This document shows positions 59,905 through 64,000 of a stretch of 64,000 bases of DNA, in pieces. Under the pieces are notes generated by a model. That model did not search any database. It worked only from the letters and a program-made list of their open reading frames with translations, and had not been told where the DNA came from. The DNA lies in contig MSGV01000031.1 of assembly GCA_001940845.1 (NCBI GenBank), positions 39,746 to 103,745 on the forward strand, written 5' to 3'. Source of the DNA: Christensenellaceae bacterium Phil7 (GTDB lineage Bacteria > Bacillota > Clostridia > Christensenellales > CAG-138). Both the position numbers and the translations under genes were made by a program. Each line of letters opens with the position of its first letter. The first letter of the stretch is position 1.

Positions 59905-60899
59905 TTTAATTCAGTCCTCTTTTCCACCAGATATTTATAAGTCGTTTCCGGCACAAGCGATCTGATAAGCTCCGCATTTCCATCCTTAATCGCGGCCCTG
60001 ACCTTGCTTGCGCTTATCCCATCCTTGCGTTCAATTTCAACAACCTCTATCCCGTACTGCGGAAGTATCCTCTTCATGCACTCATTATAAGCTTTTGTAA
60101 CAGCACAGTATGGTTCCGTACCGACAAATCGCTTCGATATTCCAAGCGGAGGTGCAATTCTTGATCCAAACACAACCAAATCAAGCTCCGCATTGATTTT
60201 ATTCGCATCAGCGGTGTTCTTCAAGAAATATGTCGGAAAGGTTGAATAAGAAATGATATAATCTCCACTTTCATGCAATATCAGATTGCTTATATGCTCC
60301 GTTCCGTGCTTGACAAGCTCAAACCTATCATGAAAAGAGAATTCTGATTTATCCTCGCTAACTATAAATACATGGAGATAATCTACCTGTTTTGCCGCCG
60401 TTTCTAACAGATATTTATGACCTAACGTAAACGGATTGCAGTTCATCACGACGGCCCCCTGTAAACCCGTGCCCTTCTCCAATGAATCCAGATAATTGCT
60501 TAGCCCATTACGGCTATTCTCCATATAAATGACACTATTCGTCTCCGCTATCAGAGAGAAACCAAGGCTTCTAAAAAGATATTTATTATTTGGTTTTGTG
60601 AATAAAAACAGCTTTTTCCTTCCCAAAAGATACGCTCTTCGAACTAACCCGCTGGCAATGGTTGCTGCAGCGCCCCCTCCCTGAAGTTCATCCGACACAG
60701 CAATATATTTCAGGACGTTCCCACATAGCGATCCGGTTCCAACGATCCTATCGCTTTCATCATAAAGATTCACGGTAAATTCAGCTCCGCCATCATATCG
60801 GAGCCCCATCCTATTTAAAAATTCACAAAGCTCATCAAGCTTTCTCCCGTGAATACCAGTTATCTCCATCCCAGTATAGCTCAAATCATTTCCCCTCAA
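59901..60899 (-). CDS. citC: [Citrate (pro-3S)-lyase] ligase
   Basis: GNAT-like N-term plus nucleotidyltransferase 'GAVVMNCNPFTLGHKYLLETAA', 'ISASKVRAAIKDG'. Confidence 0.9.
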   Translation of the reverse strand: MRGNDLSYTGMEITGIHGRKLDELCEFLNRMGLRYDGGAEFTVNLYDESDRIVGTGSLCGNVLKYIAVSDELQGGGAAATIASGLVRRAYLLGRKKLFLFTKPNNKYLFRSLGFSLIAETNSVIYMENSRNGLSNYLDSLEKGTGLQGAVVMNCNPFTLGHKYLLETAAKQVDYLHVFIVSEDKSEFSFHDRFELVKHGTEHISNLILHESGDYIISYSTFPTYFLKNTADANKINAELDLVVFGSRIAPPLGISKRFVGTEPYCAVTKAYNECMKRILPQYGIEVVEIERKDGISASKVRAAIKDGNAELIRSLVPETTYKYLVEKRTELK

Positions 60900-60916
60900 T
60901 CAAAAATATATGTTTA

Positions 60917-61219
60917 TTATTCTTCCTGCTTCCAATCATAAGCGCAGCTTTCAGCTGCACGATATGCAGCAGCCAAGGTACGCGCAGCAACTGTACAGTC
61001 CAGTGCGCCTTTATCCACAGCATTAACAATCGCTGAAGTCACATTAAGCTCCGCAAGCGTTTCAAGTATCGTATTACGAATTTGTTCTCCGTATTGCTGC
61101 ATTACATCGCTCTCCAGGTTCAATTCTATGCTATCATTTTTACTTGGCTCGATAGTAATAATGATATCGCTTGATTCCATAGTTCCCGCAACACCGGTCT
61201 TTATAATTTTCATATTCAA
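60917..61219 (-). CDS. citD: Citrate lyase acyl carrier protein (gamma subunit)
   Basis: 'KTGVAGTMESSDIIITIEPS', 'AVDKGALDCTVAARTLAAAYRA'. Confidence 0.92.
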   Translation of the reverse strand: MNMKIIKTGVAGTMESSDIIITIEPSKNDSIELNLESDVMQQYGEQIRNTILETLAELNVTSAIVNAVDKGALDCTVAARTLAAAYRAAESCAYDWKQEE

Positions 61220-61738
61220 AATCCTCCAGGTAAAATAACCATATTGTAACGTCCAGTATCAATGCAAATACTCCACATCACTATAATTTCAGTTCATTAT
61301 TATCATATACCAAAATGCTTGATTTTTCAATAGCATATCGATTGGATTTGCAAAAAACCTTGAATATAATTATTGTAATTACATGCTCCAATTCCTGACA
61401 CGAAGCACACCCTTCATATCACCCATCGCAGCAGAAAACACATCCCTTATTTCATTCATATGCTTCATTTAGTATTAAGTTCACGGCTCAACAGCAGAAC
61501 AAGAGCACCTGTGAAATGCTCTTGCCCCAAGAATTGAATCAATTGATAACCATATGAATTACCCCTCCAGCATTTATGAATGCTTTATTGAACGTCGAAT
61601 TGAGAAATAATTTGATCTATGCCTGTTCATATTCCCATAAACATGTGCATGATCCGGAATAAAGTACCAAGCATAAAATGATGCCTGTATCTGTCAATAT
61701 AGTAATGATAGCAGATATTTCTGCTTATGTCAATTATC

Positions 61739-61758
61739 GTAGACATAAAATTGTCTAC
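61739..61758. promoter_or_regulatory. Candidate operator palindrome upstream of XRE regulator
   Basis: GTAGACA-TAAAAT-TGTCTAC perfect inverted repeat 42 bp before the ATG. Confidence 0.5.
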
Positions 61759-61799
61759 TTTCGCATACAATTACTCTTAACGATAGGGAGGTATGCGCT

Positions 61800-62078
61800 A
61801 TGAGGTTTGATCACAGGGCAGTTGGCCAGGCCATCAGAATTCATCGAAAAGAGCTGGGAATATCTCAGGAGATTCTAAGCGGGCTTGCCGGAATAGGCCG
61901 AACGCATCTTACAATGATTGAGAATGGCAATAAACAGCCCAACCTCGAAACAATTTGGAAAATAGCTTCAGCGCTCAATATTCTCCCAAGCGAGTTGATA
62001 AAAACGATTGAAGAGATATTGGTCAACAGCACCATAGATACTGCTGTAAATGCAGAATCTCAAAATAAATCTGATTAG
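61800..62078 (+). CDS. XRE-family HTH transcriptional regulator
   Basis: 'IGQAIRIHRKELGISQEILSGLAGIGRTHLTMIENGNKQPNLETIWKIASALNI' HTH_3-like; GGGAGG RBS. Confidence 0.88.
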   Translation: MRFDHRAVGQAIRIHRKELGISQEILSGLAGIGRTHLTMIENGNKQPNLETIWKIASALNILPSELIKTIEEILVNSTIDTAVNAESQNKSD

Positions 62079-62237
62079 TTTTATTGCACTCCCTATCGCA
62101 GGTTTCACCTCCGTACCTTTTTTTATCATTTTTATTTAATTTCAGAAATAATTTAACTGGTTAATCATAAAGCAAGTCTACCATTTTTATTGTCTTTATT
62201 TAAATATCATATAATTTTTTGTTTGTGATTTTTTATC

Positions 62238-62267
62238 TTGACAAGATCAAATTCGTCATGCTATAAT
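62238..62267 (+). promoter_or_regulatory. Sigma-A promoter of right-edge adhesin
   Basis: TTGACA-18-TATAAT. Confidence 0.7.
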
Positions 62268-62346
62268 TCAATCAATGTTTGATGATTAACAAACGCTTTT
62301 GGAAGTATTTGTTATTCGCCAAACTAAACAATAAAGGAGAAAACTT

Positions 62347-64000
62347 ATGAAAAAGTCACTCGCAGTGTTGCTGTCCCTTCTGATGGTTCTGGCATTTGCA
62401 GCCCTTCCATCATTGGCAAAAACACAATCCGGTCAAATCGATGACACGCCTCGCGCAACAACCGATGAAGTAACTATTGTCCTTCAGACTGACGATGTAT
62501 GGGGCGATGGTTCCGGTTACCAAATGCTTCTCGATTCAGACGCAACTGCATATGGAAGCATATTTCCCGCAATAGGTCCTCTAACCAATACCGTGGGAGA
62601 AGACGCGCCCGCAGGCCTCTATGATGAATTCGAGTATAAGATTCCTGTAAATGCTGACGGCAGCCTCAACACCACAAATATCGTTTGTGGAGACAGCATT
62701 GCTATAACCATCCCCTCTGGCACATATGACTGGTGTCTTGCCAACCCCACTCCCGGCGACCGTATCTGGATTGCCTCCGATCAGGGTAATATCGGTGGTC
62801 GTGCAGATGACTTCACCTTCGAAGCAGGTAAAACCTATATTTTTAATGTGCATCTTGATTCCGCTGGACAATATGATCAAACTGACCTAACAATAAATGG
62901 AGTTTCCTTTGAACCCACTCCCAGTCCTACCCCCACCCCCAAGCCTAATGGATGGTACTTCGAAAGTGGTGAAGAACTAGAGGACTGGGGCTTTCTCGAT
63001 CAGGATGGCGATGGTTACGAATGGCAGATGAGAACCTATTACTCCGATGAACACGTTGGTCCTTATGAGGGCGCCTGCTCTATGGTATCCTTTTCATGCA
63101 TAGATCGTATTGAACCACTCACCCCCGACAACTGGCTCATCACTCCTGATATCGCTGGTGGCGGTACATTGACATTTTGGATGGCGGGACAGGATCCAGC
63201 TTATGCAGCAGAGCCCATCGGTATTTACATATCCACTGATGGTGGAGTAACCTGGGGAGATGAACTCTACCACTTTATAGGTACCGGAGAATATGTTAAG
63301 CAGACTGTTGATCTCAGCGGTTATGCAGGGATGTATGTCAAAGTTGCATTTCGCCATTATGACGTTACTGATATGTATGCCGTAAGCATTGACGCTGTCG
63401 AGGTACATGACAGTGCACCGGTTGACCCTACTCCAACCCCCATACCTACTCAAGTTCCTCCAACACCTGACTTTGGTTGGTATTTCGAGAGTGAAGAAGA
63501 ATTAAGCGATTGGGTAAGACTTGATCAGGATGGTGATGGTGAAAACTGGAAATGGTATACATACTCCGGTAGCGAAATGTATCCTTATGAAGGAGATGGT
63601 GTTATGTTATCATTCTCCTATAAGAATTTTGTGGGACCACTCACGCCCGATAACTGGCTCATCACTCCGGAGATAACAGGTGGTGGCATGCTCACGTTTT
63701 GGATGACAGCTCAAGATATAGCGTATACGGCAGAGCCCATTGGCGTTTATGTTTCAATGGATGGAGGAATAACTTGGGGCGATGAACTTTATTATTTTGT
63801 CGCTACTGATGAATATGTACAGCAAACCGTTGATCTCAGTGATTACGCAGATATGGACATCAAGGTTGCGTTCCGGCACTATGATGTTACCGACATGTAT
63901 GCTGTCAACATCGATGCTGTTGAAGTTATAAATAGCAATCCTCCCATTACAACTGACACTCCCGAACCAATCACCGATGTGCCTATTGCTACTGATTCTC
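62347..64000 (+). CDS. Secreted gingipain-adhesin-like protein (DUF2436-like plus tandem cleaved-adhesin domains), partial
   Basis: Open frame to window edge (not in ORF track); signal peptide MKKSLAVLLSLLMVLAFAALPSLAK; 'VWGDGSGYQMLLDSDATAYGSIFPAIGPL...EYKIPVNADGSLNTTNI...DDFTFEAGKTYIF'; two repeats starting GWYFES (62950 and 63475). Confidence 0.87.
   Translation, partial: MKKSLAVLLSLLMVLAFAALPSLAKTQSGQIDDTPRATTDEVTIVLQTDDVWGDGSGYQMLLDSDATAYGSIFPAIGPLTNTVGEDAPAGLYDEFEYKIPVNADGSLNTTNIVCGDSIAITIPSGTYDWCLANPTPGDRIWIASDQGNIGGRADDFTFEAGKTYIFNVHLDSAGQYDQTDLTINGVSFEPTPSPTPTPKPNGWYFESGEELEDWGFLDQDGDGYEWQMRTYYSDEHVGPYEGACSMVSFSCIDRIEPLTPDNWLITPDIAGGGTLTFWMAGQDPAYAAEPIGIYISTDGGVTWGDELYHFIGTGEYVKQTVDLSGYAGMYVKVAFRHYDVTDMYAVSIDAVEVHDSAPVDPTPTPIPTQVPPTPDFGWYFESEEELSDWVRLDQDGDGENWKWYTYSGSEMYPYEGDGVMLSFSYKNFVGPLTPDNWLITPEITGGGMLTFWMTAQDIAYTAEPIGVYVSMDGGITWGDELYYFVATDEYVQQTVDLSDYADMDIKVAFRHYDVTDMYAVNIDAVEVINSNPPITTDTPEPITDVPIATDS

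Noticed and set aside
62581-63453. Short minus-strand ORFs at the right edge
   Set aside because: They lie opposite a continuous plus-strand adhesin frame with signal peptide and domain repeats.

Overview
A 64 kb chromosomal window from a low-to-moderate GC Firmicute, probably a gut-type Clostridia (inferred from gene content such as GerW/YtfJ, DUF1385/YqhQ, KamB/KamC, dockerin and SpaA-type proteins). There are no rRNAs, CRISPR arrays or transposases. Housekeeping blocks include rluB, dacF, gerW/ytfI, ruvCAB, prfA-prmC-DUF1385, cysS, groESL, rsmF-like, serC-serA, arcC and murI, plus tRNA-Arg(CCT) and tRNA-Ser(GGA). Two large surface-protein ORFs run off the window edges and are absent from the supplied ORF track: a SpaA/Cna-B-type adhesin (minus strand, 1..3865) and a gingipain-adhesin-like protein (plus strand, 62347..64000). 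The strongest leads are: (1) an 11-gene co-directional operon (47444->36389) joining lactate dehydrogenase, HdrBCA, FloxDCBA-like subunits, a fumarate-reductase-type flavoprotein with a 2Fe-2S/4Fe-4S partner, and an AspT/SucE-type carrier, which is a candidate NADH-linked electron-bifurcating fumarate-reducing system; (2) an apparent ribosome-mediated attenuator (22-aa leader peptide, 9-bp antiterminator, terminator, further alternative pairing) in front of a heterodimeric ABC exporter; (3) gingipain-like (DUF2436 plus cleaved-adhesin) proteins, one with a dockerin; (4) citrate-lyase accessory genes (citD, citC, citXG) with an RCC1-repeat protein where citE/citF might be expected. All family calls come from reading the sequence and remembered motifs; no database search was run.
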